Assembly (NCBI GenBank): GCA_020740775.1
Contig: JAHEWK010000001.1
Location: forward strand, 1-64,000
Reading direction: 5' to 3'
DNA from: Ilyonectria destructans
Taxonomy: Eukaryota; Ascomycota; Sordariomycetes; Hypocreales; Nectriaceae
Length of the DNA stretch: 64,000 bases
This document shows positions 23,226 through 33,775 of this stretch, in pieces; the first letter of the stretch is position 1, and each line of letters starts with the position of its first letter. Position numbers and translations under genes: made by a program. The notes below the pieces were generated by a model. It saw only the letters and a list, made by a program, of their open reading frames with translations. It searched no databases and was not told the DNA's origin.

Positions 23226-23879
23226 CTAGGAGACGTCAGGAGGGCAACCGCAGGGGCATCGCAAAAGAAGACCTACACGAAGACAAGTATGCTTGCCCTT
23301 CACGCAGTGGGCATAACGCCCGCTAGAACCTGGGAGGAAGTCAGCCACCGGGCAACTATCGCAACGACACCGCAGAGAGAACGCACCGTAGGCAAAGCAA
23401 AAGCGCCCAGGCAGAGCGCAAGTTAATATAGACTGAGCACAACGGAGGCACAGGATGGGGCGGTAACCTCCAACCTTCTGGAATGGGTCAGCACAGATAT
23501 CGCAGCGGGAACGAGGGGAGACAACCTTAGGGTCGAAGATCTTGGATGCCTCACGGAGGGAGGCAGGTATAGGGGGAGGGGCCAAGGCGACAGCCTCCTC
23601 GGAACCATCGTCGCCAGCAGGAGCCTGCGCGGCCGCATCGGCAGCCTGCTGGGCAGCCGTCTTGGCCCGCTGTGCCTCGGCGCGAGCAGCGGCAGCAGCC
23701 TTCTTCTGGGCAGGGGACAGGCGAGGTATAACGGCGGAAGTCGGGAAGAAGTCGCAGAGAAGACAAAGCGGCAACGGCAGAATACCACAAAGAAGAATGA
23801 GATCGAGCGAACGACGAAACAGACGGATAGGGACTAGATAAATATCAGCGAGAACTGAGCGATATCGCAGAGAATACAC
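23226..23879 (-). CDS. Ala-rich coiled-coil, cysteine-rich protein (repeat-family type)
   Basis: A 217-codon frame. Residues 1-50 are hydrophobic and poorly convincing, so the real start may be later. Then comes LSPAQKKAAAAARAEAQRAK and an Ala/Gln helix typical of a coiled coil. The C-terminal third holds many Cys-x2-Cys and Cys-x5-Cys spacings (CDICADPF, CLRCAQSI, CRCDSC, HCVKGKHTC), a zinc-binding-looking module. The LSP..KKA start resembles the beginning of the minus ORF at 27929-27645. I know such Cys-rich modules from multi-copy fungal genes of unknown role. It lies inside repeats, so it may belong to a mobile element. Confidence 0.4.
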   Translation of the reverse strand: MYSLRYRSVLADIYLVPIRLFRRSLDLILLCGILPLPLCLLCDFFPTSAVIPRLSPAQKKAAAAARAEAQRAKTAAQQAADAAAQAPAGDDGSEEAVALAPPPIPASLREASKIFDPKVVSPRSRCDICADPFQKVGGYRPILCLRCAQSILTCALPGRFCFAYGAFSLRCRCDSCPVADFLPGSSGRYAHCVKGKHTCLRVGLLLRCPCGCPPDVS

Positions 23880-24643
23880 AGCGGAACGAAGGGGACATAC
23901 GAGGACGGCTGCGGCGGGGGCGGCGGCGGGGGTGATGATGAGAGAAGAAGAAAGGAAGGAAAAAAAACAGAGGGAAAGGAAGCTCTTTATAGGGCTAGAG
24001 GAAGAGCCCCGGGCGGACCAAAAAGCCCCAACCTAAGGCCCGCAAGAGAGGGAGCGCAAGGGAAGCAATCAAATGCCTGATCGGAAAGTGAGAAGTAAGT
24101 AAGAACAGACGCCGACACAATACCGCTGGGACAGCCCCCGCGGCACCGCACGGCCCACCCCTAGCCGGAGACAGTAGGGCCAGAGCACCGAGCAATCGCC
24201 AGCGCGGACCCAGCACCCAGGCACAAGCCGACACCAGCCGGCACGTAACGGTCACATAACCACAAGGGCAGCCCGGAGAAAGGAGAAGCCGGCCCGGCAC
24301 AGCTGGCGGTGGCCGGGGGGCCACCGCACAGCCTGCCGAGCCACAGAAGGAAGATAGAGGTCCAGTTCTGGCCGCTACGACCCCAAAGGGACCCCCCGAC
24401 GGCGCCCCTACGACCCAGAGGCATCGGGCCAGGCGGAGGGCGACTTGTATATATGCGAACCTGGATAAGGCTGGTAATAAGATTACTAGTATAGACCCAA
24501 TAATAATAAGCAGCCCTTAGGGGTAGCAGAGTGAAACTGCAGTAAGGTTTTTATTCTATAGCTAGAAATAGCTTTTAGGTTTTTTCCTGCTGATTTAGTA
24601 AGAAGGAGTTCTATAGGCCTAGATATAGGTAAAATAGCGTATA
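23880..24643. other. GC-rich stretch then AT-rich edge, no supported gene
   Basis: About 23990-24440 is GC-rich with overlapping frames on both strands that look like composition artefacts. A sharp switch to AT-rich sequence follows near 24470. Confidence 0.4.
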
Positions 24644-24644
24644 C

Positions 24645-24884
<240 letters not shown>

Positions 24885-25611
24885 TATAATAGCCTATATT
24901 CTACTGGAATCTGCTATAATAGAGTATATATCTACTGATAAAAATTTTAAAATAGCTTATTTTTTCAGTTATTTTATATCTAATTATTATTTACTTTAAA
25001 TAGTACTTAAGAAGCTTTATAGAAGCTTTTAAAATTTAGGTAATTATTTAATACTGCAGTTATACTATTAAATAAAGCAGATAAAGAATCTTTATAATAA
25101 AATTAGATATAATTATCCAGAATTATAGTATAAACTTTAAAGTAGAGATTATAGGAAATTAAATATAGAATATTAATCTTATTTACTATTAATAAATATA
25201 ATAAAGCTATAATATAATTTAATTAGTAATAATATCTTCTTTAGAATACTATTAAAGCTATTTAAAGCTAAGTTAGTATAATAACTAAAGTTAAAAAAGT
25301 GCTTAATATAGCTACTATATTTTAGATATTATTATTAAAGAGTGCTATTTCTAAATAAAACTAAATTAATAATATCTAAAAGGAATTTTAATAGAGCTCA
25401 GTTAATATAAAGCTTAATCTAGTAGTAGTTATATTATTCTAATATTGAATTAAAGCTGAAGCTATAATATACTTATAGTAAGCTAACTAGTTATAATAGC
25501 TTCTATTTACTCTACTATAATACTTCTTCTTAAGAGTAATTATATCTACTAACTGTAATTTAGAGATATTAAAGAAATATATCTATTATTTTAGGTTTTT
25601 TCTATATTATC
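24885..25611. other. AT-rich sequence
   Basis: Very AT-rich, no open frame and no recognisable element; likely degraded repeat. Confidence 0.4.
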
Positions 25612-27372
25612 TGTTGGAGGTTATAAGGCAGTGGAATAAAGTAATATAATAATAAAAGAAATATCTTAATAAAGGATATAATAGTAAAGAGTATAGTAAG
25701 ATAAAAGGTAATAGTATAAGATAGTGTAATAATAGTGTATTATATAGTGTATAATTATTAAAGTCTATAAATATATAACTTTATAACTTCTCTATAAGAT
25801 TAAGCTTTAAGCTTTAAGCTTTAAAATATAGCTTAAAAATTCTAATAAAAATCTTATAATTATATATTAAAATACAGTATTAATAATAATATTAATACTA
25901 TATGACTAATCTGCCCAAATCAGCTTATTAATCTATCCGTACTTTGAAATTAATTGATTTTAAAGTATCTGCTATTTGGAATTAATATTACTTAATTAGG
26001 AAAGTACCCATAAGGACAAATGCAATACCATAAGAAAGCTGGAATTTTAGGCTTTCTAATAGTATACAGATTGTCTTAATATAATAGCTGGATTTTAAGC
26101 AAATTATCTATAAAAAGGCTGAGACCCTCTGGGTAATTCCAGACTTATTATATATTATTATACACTATATTATACACTATATAATACACTATTATTACAC
26201 TATCTTATACTATTACCTCTTATCTTACTATACCCTTTACTATTATATCCTTTATTAGAATATTTCTTTTATTATTATATTACTTTATTCCACTGCCTTA
26301 TAACCTCTAATAATAATATTATATATTAAGTCTGAAATTACCTAGAGGGTCTCAGCCTTTTTATAGATAATTTGCTTAAAATCCAGCTATTATATTAAGA
26401 TAATCTGTATACTATTAGAAAGCCTAAAATTCCAGCTTTCTTATGGTATTGTATTTGTCCTTATGGGTACTTTCCTAATTAAGTAATATTAATTCCAAAT
26501 AGCAGATACTTTAAAATCAATTAATTTCAAAGTACGGATAGATTAATAAGCTGATTTGGGCAGATTAGTTATATAGTATTAATATTGTTATTAATACTGT
26601 ATTTTAGTATATAATTATAAGATTTTTATTAGAATTTTTAAGCTATATTTTAAAGCTTAAAGCTTAAAGCTTAATCTTATAGAGAAGTTATAAAGTTATA
26701 TATTTGTAGACTTTAATATTATCTAACTTAGGGAATATTAAGCTTAAATTAGCTTAAATCTAATTATAAACTTATTAATATTATATTAGATAAAATTAAT
26801 AAAAATATAACTTTAAACTGCTTATAAATTATTAGAGGTTATAAGGCAGTAGAATAAAATAATATTATTATAAAAGAAATATTCTAATAAAGGATATAAT
26901 AGTAAAGAGTATAGTAAGATAAAAGGTAATAGTATAAGATAGTATAATAATAGTATATTATATAGTGTATAATATTAAAAATCTAAGTTCCAATTTACCT
27001 AGGGGTCTCTAGTCTTTTATAGATAAATTGCTTAAAATTTAGCTATTATATCAGAATAATATATATACCATTGGAAAGCTCTAAAATACAGCTTTCTTAT
27101 AGTGTCATATTTATCCTTATAAGTACTTTCCCTATTGGGTAATTTTAATTCCAAATAGCGGATGATTTGAAATTAATAGATTTCAAAGTACGAATAGATT
27201 AATAAGCCGATTCGGGCTAATTAGTCATACAGTACTAATTATATTATTAATACTGTATTTTAGTATATTATTATTAGATTTTTATAGGATTTTTAAGCTA
27301 TATTTTTAAGCTTAAAACTTAAAGCTTAAACTGTAAAGTAGTTATAAAGTTATATATTTACAGTCTTTAATA
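25612..27372. repeat. Array of direct and inverted AT-rich repeats (units A and C)
   Basis: Two modules alternate. A (about 145 bp, begins GAGGTTATAAGGCAGT) is at 25613-25755 (+), 26158-26308 (-) and 26830-26975 (+). C (about 400 bp, contains TAGAGGGTCTCAGCC and AAGTACGGATAGATTAATAAG) is at 25757-26150 (-), 26325-26722 (+) and 26985-27372 (+). Order is A+ C- A- C+ A+ C+. Copies 1 and 2 of C are nearly identical; copy 3 is clearly more diverged. No coding capacity. The modules are probably MITE-like or pieces of one non-autonomous element. Confidence 0.8.
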
Positions 27373-27644
27373 TAAATAAAATAAAAGCTTAGGTAATTTA
27401 ATAAAGCAGTTTTTAAGTTTTAAAGAATATAAGATAATTAAAATACTTTAAAATAAAATCTATAAAATATAATATTACTTTTAAATACTAAATAATTATT
27501 ACTTTAAATCTATTAGGCTATAATAATAATAGTACTTACTGGTAAAATATATACAATCTATAATACTCTTTTTAAATATTAGCTTACTGTAAATATTCTA
27601 TATACTATAGCGGATTTAAGTGTTTAATACTAAGTGCTATAGAT

Positions 27645-27929
27645 CTAGATTTTAAAATAGAAATATATAAATAGTATCGAGGGGGCAGATATCTTAAGCT
27701 TCTTCAGACCCTTAGGCGGACCCGCAGCAGTATCGTTAAGGCTGCGCTTAAGAGTCTCAGCAGCCTCTGTATCGAGTTGAGAGCACTTAGCAGCAAGCTC
27801 CTCTTCGTCGCGCTGGGCCTTTATAACTGCAGCGGCCTCGGCGAGAGCCTTCTTCTCGGCGGCCTTCTCACAACGCTTAGCAGCAGCCTGCGCCTTCTTC
27901 TCGTCGGGAGATAAATAGGGAGGCATCAT
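27645..27929 (-). CDS. Short charged coiled-coil ORF, possibly truncated
   Basis: 94 codons from ATG at 27929: LSPDEKKAQAAAKRCEKAAE and continuing Lys/Glu/Ala helix, then a basic end and a hydrophobic tail that reads into AT-rich repeat sequence. The start resembles the LSPAQKKAAAAA segment at 23226-23879, suggesting members of one repeated family. The C-terminal part was probably replaced when the repeat array arrived. No function inferred. Confidence 0.3.
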   Translation of the reverse strand: MMPPYLSPDEKKAQAAAKRCEKAAEKKALAEAAAVIKAQRDEEELAAKCSQLDTEAAETLKRSLNDTAAGPPKGLKKLKISAPSILFIYFYFKI

Positions 27930-27997
27930 GGCGAAGTCGAGACGGCAGCGCTCATCCGGGCACCTGGGTCTGGAGGTTTATTTATGAGATCTATAAC

Positions 27998-28860
27998 TTG
28001 AAATTCGTTAACTTAAGAGCTTATAGCAAAGGTGATGTGATAATAACAGTATGGGGTGTAATTTGCAAGAAGAGCCGAAGTGTCACGGCCCAGGCTGACC
28101 AGGCGGTCAGGCCCGGCAGTAACCCCATGAGTACCCACTTTTTCCGTCTAATTATAATAGAGTGTCGCACTACAGATCGTACCTACAATCCAACGCTCCA
28201 CACAATCCAACTAATCGCCACTCAGTATATAAACACTTATTTAGCACTTTCATAGACAGATAGCCTCACCAGCTATCAACATACTTGGTTATGTTGAATC
28301 TACTATTCTACCATTACTAGACTGTAACCTATATTGCTCACTACGACGTCCTGATCCACTCGATCATATACCCCATGTCTCGGACCTACCCTATACCCCT
28401 AGGATAGACCCGACCGTCACACGAAGCAAGCTGGTTATTATGACCCGGGATATAGCTTCTAAGCGCGGCGGCTACTTATCTAATAGCTATATCGAAGCTC
28501 TGGCTTCCGGGCTTCTTTCTGATTATAATAGCACCCGGTATTTTCAACTGGATAATGCCGGAATCCACATATCAAAGGTCTCTATGAGCTTCCTGCTCGA
28601 ACACGGGATCTCTCTAATCGACTGACTCTCTCACAGCCCGGATTTAAACCCCATTGAGCATGTTTGGGCCAGACTAAAGAGATGTGAACGGCTTCTAGTA
28701 GCTGGATTCCAGCTATCTAATCCAGGATGCTATTCATATTAAAGATAAAGAAGAAAGAAAGAAGTTCCCAAATGCCCCTGAGCTGTGGAATAATTTCCCG
28801 TCCCTGGCGTGCATGAGTCTTATACATCTTGCGGCACAGCTATAAGGATATGGGCTCTAG
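27998..28860 (+). pseudogene. Tc1/mariner (DDE_3) transposase fragment split by a solo LTR
   Basis: Left part (27998-28080) reads KGDVIITVWGVICKKSRS; right part (28427 on) continues KLVIMTRDIASKRGGYLSN. Next come QLDNAGIHISKVS (second catalytic Asp region), then a stop, then LSHSPDLNPIEHVWARLK (third catalytic residue region). Removing the LTR and one copy of the 5-bp repeat makes the two parts run in one frame, so the LTR landed in a coding sequence. The N-terminal HTH and first Asp are missing. The TGA before LSHSPDLNP stands where Trp is usual, a G-to-A change consistent with RIP. Confidence 0.8.
28081..28421. mobile_element. Solo LTR with perfect 5-bp target-site duplication
   Basis: A 341-bp unit starts TGTCACGGCC and ends GACCGTCACA, with 5-bp direct repeats CGAAG at 28076-28080 and 28422-28426. 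TG..CA ends, LTR size and a 5-bp duplication identify an LTR retrotransposon that left a solo LTR by recombination. Its terminus resembles that of the LTR at 10967-11161. Confidence 0.9.
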
Positions 28861-29173
28861 CCTGTGATATTACCCCCCTCCCTCTTGAAAGATAGAGTTG
28901 AGGGCTACTTATAGCTCTTCTTATAGTGGGTAGCTAACGTGTCCACGAGTACAGATGTACAGATACTATATTATGAATGAATTGCCGGGAGAGTGCGCCA
29001 TGTGACCAAGAGAGCAGGAAGAGCACCTTGAATCATCACAGCCAAATAAAAAGCAGGGTGTCGCGTGTTCCTAGTGCCTGGCTGCCGTCTTCCCTTGACC
29101 CGCTCGTGCTGCCATGGATGCAAAAAACAAGCCGGTCACTGTCACGTCAAATCCGTGACCGACGCCGCTTCTG
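28861..29173. other. Gap downstream of the F-box gene
   Basis: Short stretch with no supported gene; it would hold the 3' region of the minus-strand F-box gene. Confidence 0.4.
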
Positions 29174-29866
29174 TCATGGAACAATCGTGTCCCCTTCAAT
29201 CACCATTTCCGTTTTGGTCGGAGTGGACAGCTTCCTCCACAGTCCAGACACTTCGAACATCCAGGCCTGCCTCTGCGAGACCTTTCTGCACCGACACACC
29301 CAGAGATCTTGGCCCGTCTTTGTTGTCAAGCAGTCATAGGGCGCATGGAGTCCGAACTTGACCCCGCACTCTATGCAGAACCGCCGCAACGGAACGAGTC
29401 GGTCCTCAGAGCCCGGGGTCCGGTCCGAAACGGCCCGCCCGTGGATGTCGATGTGGGTCGACTGCGGCAGGAGGGTGTCAAAATGCTCAGGCGCCCGCAC
29501 GCGGAAGCAGATATAGCACTCGAAGTTGCCCGGCTGGTAGTCTTGACCCTTCTCGCTGGGGCGGTGCTGCGGGAAGTCCTTGGCTGCCCTCATGACGAAC
29601 TGGAACTTGTCCAAGGGGTCTGCCATTTCTTGAGGATCGATTGATCGGTGGAAGTGTCGGTTCATGGTAGAGAGGAAGATGAGGGATTGGTACTCCAAGT
29701 TGGAGAGGACGAGCCGCTGGAGCTCGCTGGGCAGGCGCTCTAGTAGGGACGGCATGGAGGGCTGGCATTGTCTTGAGAGAGAAGGGAGTGAAGAGGAGAT
29801 TGGGGTAGAATATACGGGAGGAAGCTTGACGTCTGGGCCAAGCGGTTGGCGAGGAAGGAGGTTCAT
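29174..29866 (-). CDS. F-box domain protein with Cys-rich C-terminal module
   Basis: An uninterrupted frame. I place the start at the ATG at 29866 (MNLLPRQPLG); the frame is open further upstream to an ATG at 29980, and an internal Met at about 29755 also precedes the F-box. Residues just after (LLERLPSELQRLVLSNLEYQ) are an F-box, for SCF ubiquitin-ligase adaptors. Later come FECYICFRVRAPEHFD and RRFCIECGVKFGLH, then WVCRCRKVS, a Cys-x2-Cys pattern frequent in fungal F-box proteins of this type. About 230 residues, single exon. It would bind Skp1 through the F-box; the substrate is unknown. Confidence 0.75.
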   Translation of the reverse strand: MNLLPRQPLGPDVKLPPVYSTPISSSLPSLSRQCQPSMPSLLERLPSELQRLVLSNLEYQSLIFLSTMNRHFHRSIDPQEMADPLDKFQFVMRAAKDFPQHRPSEKGQDYQPGNFECYICFRVRAPEHFDTLLPQSTHIDIHGRAVSDRTPGSEDRLVPLRRFCIECGVKFGLHAPYDCLTTKTGQDLWVCRCRKVSQRQAWMFEVSGLWRKLSTPTKTEMVIEGDTIVP

Positions 29867-29980
29867 GGCGGATGGACCACGACGGAACGGCAGACGACAA
29901 GACGGCAGACAATAAGACGATAGGAGAGGATCAAAAAAGGGGGCTCTATAAGGTTCAAGGAGAGGAACCGGGACAAGCAT

Positions 29981-31623
29981 GACCTAACAATCCCTGCGGG
30001 CAAGCAGGCTGTTTGCGCGCCGCATGTACCGCCGCCTGCAACGCCACGAGCAGGGCCGGGCAAGATTCAACGCCCCAGATGTGCACAATGTTTTTAATTT
30101 TAATTTTAAAAAAGAATTGGGAGTCGCCAGTGTAAGTTTGCGTCTTTGATGTTGTTGGACGCGGAGTTAGCTTTGGAGAAGCCCCACCCACCATGAAGGG
30201 AACACACTTGGACAGTACCACAAACTCAGGGCGCTCAATCACCCATCAGAAGCTAATGATACATCCGGTCGATCCCTGGATGATATCACCGGGGCCATGA
30301 ATTCTTGGCTGGTTGGCGGAGCGGGCCTTTGACGGACAAGTGGCAGAACAATGCGAGCAGGCAGCAAACATCATCGTCGGGGGTTGGCGGGCCCAATAAC
30401 ATGGATCCAATGCGGTGGCGCTTGCAGTGCAGTACGCAGCACAGCTTACATAGTACAGTTCTTCTTCGCAACGGAGGCGTCCCCTGGAATGCTTCCCCGG
30501 CCGCCGCACCACGCCTCCAAGATTAGAAGAGTGGCATGCTAAACCTGTATACAACCATATTGTTTCTTGTTTAAAGTTTGTTTACTCGCGGCTTCCTCGG
30601 TGCTTACATAGTTGCTTTACTTTAGTGTAAGGCAGGGTGGAGAGGCTCTACACATTCGGAGACAATGAAGAACCCGGGCCCGTCTCTTGTTCTTTCAACT
30701 TGACGATGTGAGTCTACCTTACTTCATCTCTGCCTTGGACATCATTACGTACTACCTCTACCTCCTTTCTCTGAACACAGCCTTGTGTTAGCTCGATAAA
30801 GCTTCCGAGATGACTAGTTCATTGATCAGAGACAGGCGCTAATTTACTTTGGCCAGTGACTCCTCTCTCTCTATCTCCGTGTCGTCTAGCCACTGGTTGT
30901 ACACGAAAGCAGCCACGCAGTCGGGGTCTTCAGTCGGACGCTTTGGCAACCCATCGGCCGACAGCCCATATATCGGAGTGGGGCTGCAACGTGCCTGGGT
31001 CTCAAGTACCAAATAGTCTTTTTGACACAGTTATCCACGTTATCCATCTATAATATATATATCTCTACCTAATACAGGAGGATCGATCCGAGCAGTACAG
31101 AATCAATTACTATAGTAGTTTTATTATATAGTAGATGTATTGTGCGTAACGCTACGCAATACATTAACATTGATTCCTACTGGGCTTCCTGCTGCTTTAG
31201 CCATCCTCGCACATGGACATTTTGGGGTGGGCAATACAAAATTCAGCATGGCGGCTCACGTAGCAGAAGCACAATTGTAAATTACTTTGTAATAAATTAA
31301 ACCATCTGTTCTGGAAGAATCCAAATAGCCATATTGCATAACGCCACTAGGACAGATCCTATAGCCCGATGGTGGTAATGTCCTGTAATACTTGTAATAT
31401 GTAGCAGGGTAACTAAAATAAACATGCGTGGGTTTGGATTTAAGTCACAGTAAAGGGGATTCATCTTGGCTATGAGAATAGAGCAATGCAGCGGGCAGCA
31501 TCTGTAGATTTAAGTAAAGGTAGAAAACTCAGTAGGCTATTCTAATAGATCTTGATCAAAGGTTGTCGAGAGTGGTGTGGAGAATAGTTCTGAACACCGT
31601 TGTCAGTTCTTGAAGGTATGTTG
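29981..31623. other. Intergenic region without supported gene
   Basis: Several overlapping frames near 30246-30554 are mutual shadows without family features. The remainder up to 31600 is non-coding by eye. The first part is likely the promoter of the minus-strand F-box gene. Confidence 0.4.
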
Positions 31624-32719
31624 TTACTCGCTGAGAATTCCGGGTGGTACAATCTCCACTAGACCATACCCATGGTAAGTACCATTCACGGAGATGTATC
31701 CTTCATATTTAGGGAACAAGTCGCCCTCGGCATAGAGCTCCTGATCTTCTCGGATACTCGAGATAGAAAAGTCAGCCCCATCGGCTAGTAGAAGCTTCCA
31801 ATCGAAATTATAGGTCGCGCCCGACGCGGGAGACGTATAGGTTTGGTTTGACGGGAACCAGGGATACCACCGGGACAACATTCTGGATGCCCCCAGCTCC
31901 TCTCACACTACCAATACCCCTTTTACCGGCATCCTTGGTGTCCCAATACCAAATAGACATGAAAGCAAGTCGTCGCAGACGTTGACAGTCTCAAGATAGA
32001 GCTGAAACCAGATCCAATGGGGTGGACCACCTCCCCACTGTCTGTCGTACCAGGTGAGAGAACGGCTCGAGTCGATCTCAAACTTGATGTTATTAACTTT
32101 GGGCCACCTAGAAGTCTCACTAGCAGGTCTACTCCACTCGTAGACTGTTTCGTTGCCAGCCAAGGACGTACCCAGTTCGCTGTTGAGAATCAGTGGCGCC
32201 GATAGGTTGAATATCAGGTCAAACTCAGTCTCCGAAACGCTGCTCCAAGTTCGTAGTTGAGAGCTATCACTGACATCGGTTAAACCGAATCTGTATTGGG
32301 GAAACGAAATGCTAAAGGTTCCCTTATCAGACACTGCGCTCGTAAGATCAACTAAGCGCTCATACTGGCTGAACTTGGCGCTGTCCATGATATCTAATAT
32401 AGCTGCCCGGTACATGGATTTGTTGGCCGCGTTTGGAATAACATGAGAGGCAACGAGGTAGTCATGGTGGTCAGGACCACGAATGAAAGACGTCGACCAG
32501 AACGAGGATGAAGGATCGTCCAGTTTCTCCCAATGGGAACCAGCTACATCAAACGGTATAGGCAACGGCACCTGGATCCAACTGTAAGCTTCTCGCTTTC
32601 GGTAAGATTTACTAGAGCTGACACCTTACCGACGACGCGCCACCCCCGGGGCGGAAATCAATCGCATTGGTGCCAACGCAGTATACAAATACCACCGCCT
32701 GCAGGCTGACAGAAAGCAT
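31624..32719 (-). pseudogene. Kievitone-hydratase/AttH (CrtC-like) family protein, two frameshifts
   Basis: Exon 1 (32719-32630) encodes a signal-peptide-like start (MLSVSLQAVVFVYCVGTNA). A GTAAGG..CAG intron (32629-32572) joins in phase 0 to VPLPIPFDVAGSHWEKLDD. Family blocks follow: FWSTSFIRGPDHHDYL near the start, YEWSRP in the middle, SLTWYDRQWGGGPPH and WFQLYLE. Then the frame changes near 31985 (to FMSIWYWDTKDAG and on to NVVPVV) and again near 31865 (to PSNQTYTSPASGATY and the end at 31624). The family includes fungal secreted hydratases and cyclisation enzymes of secondary metabolism. Two one-base disruptions make it a pseudogene unless they are assembly errors. Confidence 0.7.
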
Positions 32720-33489
32720 TATGATGGTAGAATCGGTTGACTTTGCTCTGAGACGGAACCTACCGCTGCGGATTGAACGTGGCTTGAATACGTGAAAGAT
32801 GTTATGGTTGTCTTGACGTCAGGCATCGCTGCCATTATATTTGCAACTTTCAAGCCAGGTCGAGGTAGTGGGCCTGCGCGGCCTCCGCTACGGTATTCTA
32901 CGACCCCGACCGCCTCCATAACTTGGTCCTTTTTCTTTTCAAAATTCTTCCGGGGGTTAACCCAGTACATGTTTACGTCATCCCAAGATCGTTATCGAGC
33001 CTTTTCCCAATGAGTTTTGTTTCCTCCTTTTTCAGTGGAATTCCATACCTGTCGGCAACTCGGTGCCGAATCGGCTAACCTTGCTAACCCTTGGTACCCC
33101 GATTTCTGCAGCAAGCGTCACTCTTCTCTCAATCTGTTATCTTCGGACAATCTTGCCTGTGCGCTTTGGATAACAAACAGAGGCCGAAAATCCGAATGAC
33201 GTGGTTCCTCATACGATGATCTGCATCCTCCTGCAGCATGTCGTGGTGTGGAAGTGATGTCGCACAGCAACCCTAATTTAGGCAGGTATCATTGATCTAA
33301 CATAAGAGCGTATGAGGTTAAAGATTGAGGGCAGACAATTGGAGGACCAAAGTCCTAATTTTCCGGAGAAAATGTGCTTTAACGAGAAAGGTCCTCATGA
33401 AAGATAAACATCATAATCATTTGTTGTCTGATGTCCTGTGTTCCTTGGATATCGGGACCATCGCGTATTCTGGACGATAGATCTAACCA
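32720..33489. other. Upstream region of the kievitone-hydratase-like gene
   Basis: No supported gene. Frames on both strands at 32719-33200 have no recognisable features. Confidence 0.4.
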
Positions 33490-33775
33490 CACATCTAGAC
33501 TAAGGCTTTGGTAAGGCTGGAGGCATCCTCAACTGGCAAACCAGGAAGCTCAGTGGCACTAGAGTCAGGACTGAGGTCTCGATACTGGCCATCTTGGAAC
33601 TGAAAGGCCTGCTATCGTGGGGATTGTCGCGACAGCCTTCCCGACAAGGTCAAAGCTGGTGGGGCAGATGTTGAGGATACTCGAGTCAACGCAGTCACCC
33701 TGAACCTGTGTTCGAGGAGAGCCTTTACGACGTGCAGGCCGAGGTTACCAGTTGCCTTAATCTTATCAGTAAAGG
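33490..33775 (-). pseudogene. NmrA-like/isoflavone-reductase-type NAD(P)-binding fragment
   Basis: On the minus strand, KATGNLGLHVVKALLEHRFR followed by VTALTRVSST matches the N-terminal Rossmann segment of NmrA-like proteins (usual form GATGNLGxHVxKALLxxGFxVTxLTRxxS). The first Gly has been lost and stops appear both before and soon after. The frame changes after about 60 residues. Only this N-terminal fragment is recognisable; the C-terminal domain is not seen. Confidence 0.5.

Noticed and set aside
23542..23841. Plus-strand Ala-rich frame
   Set aside because: Antisense shadow of the Ala-rich coiled-coil segment of the minus-strand Cys-rich ORF.
24161..24424. Hydrophobic minus-strand frame that could look like a membrane protein
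   Set aside because: GC-rich region with frames open on both strands; hydrophobicity comes from Gly/Leu/Ala codon bias.
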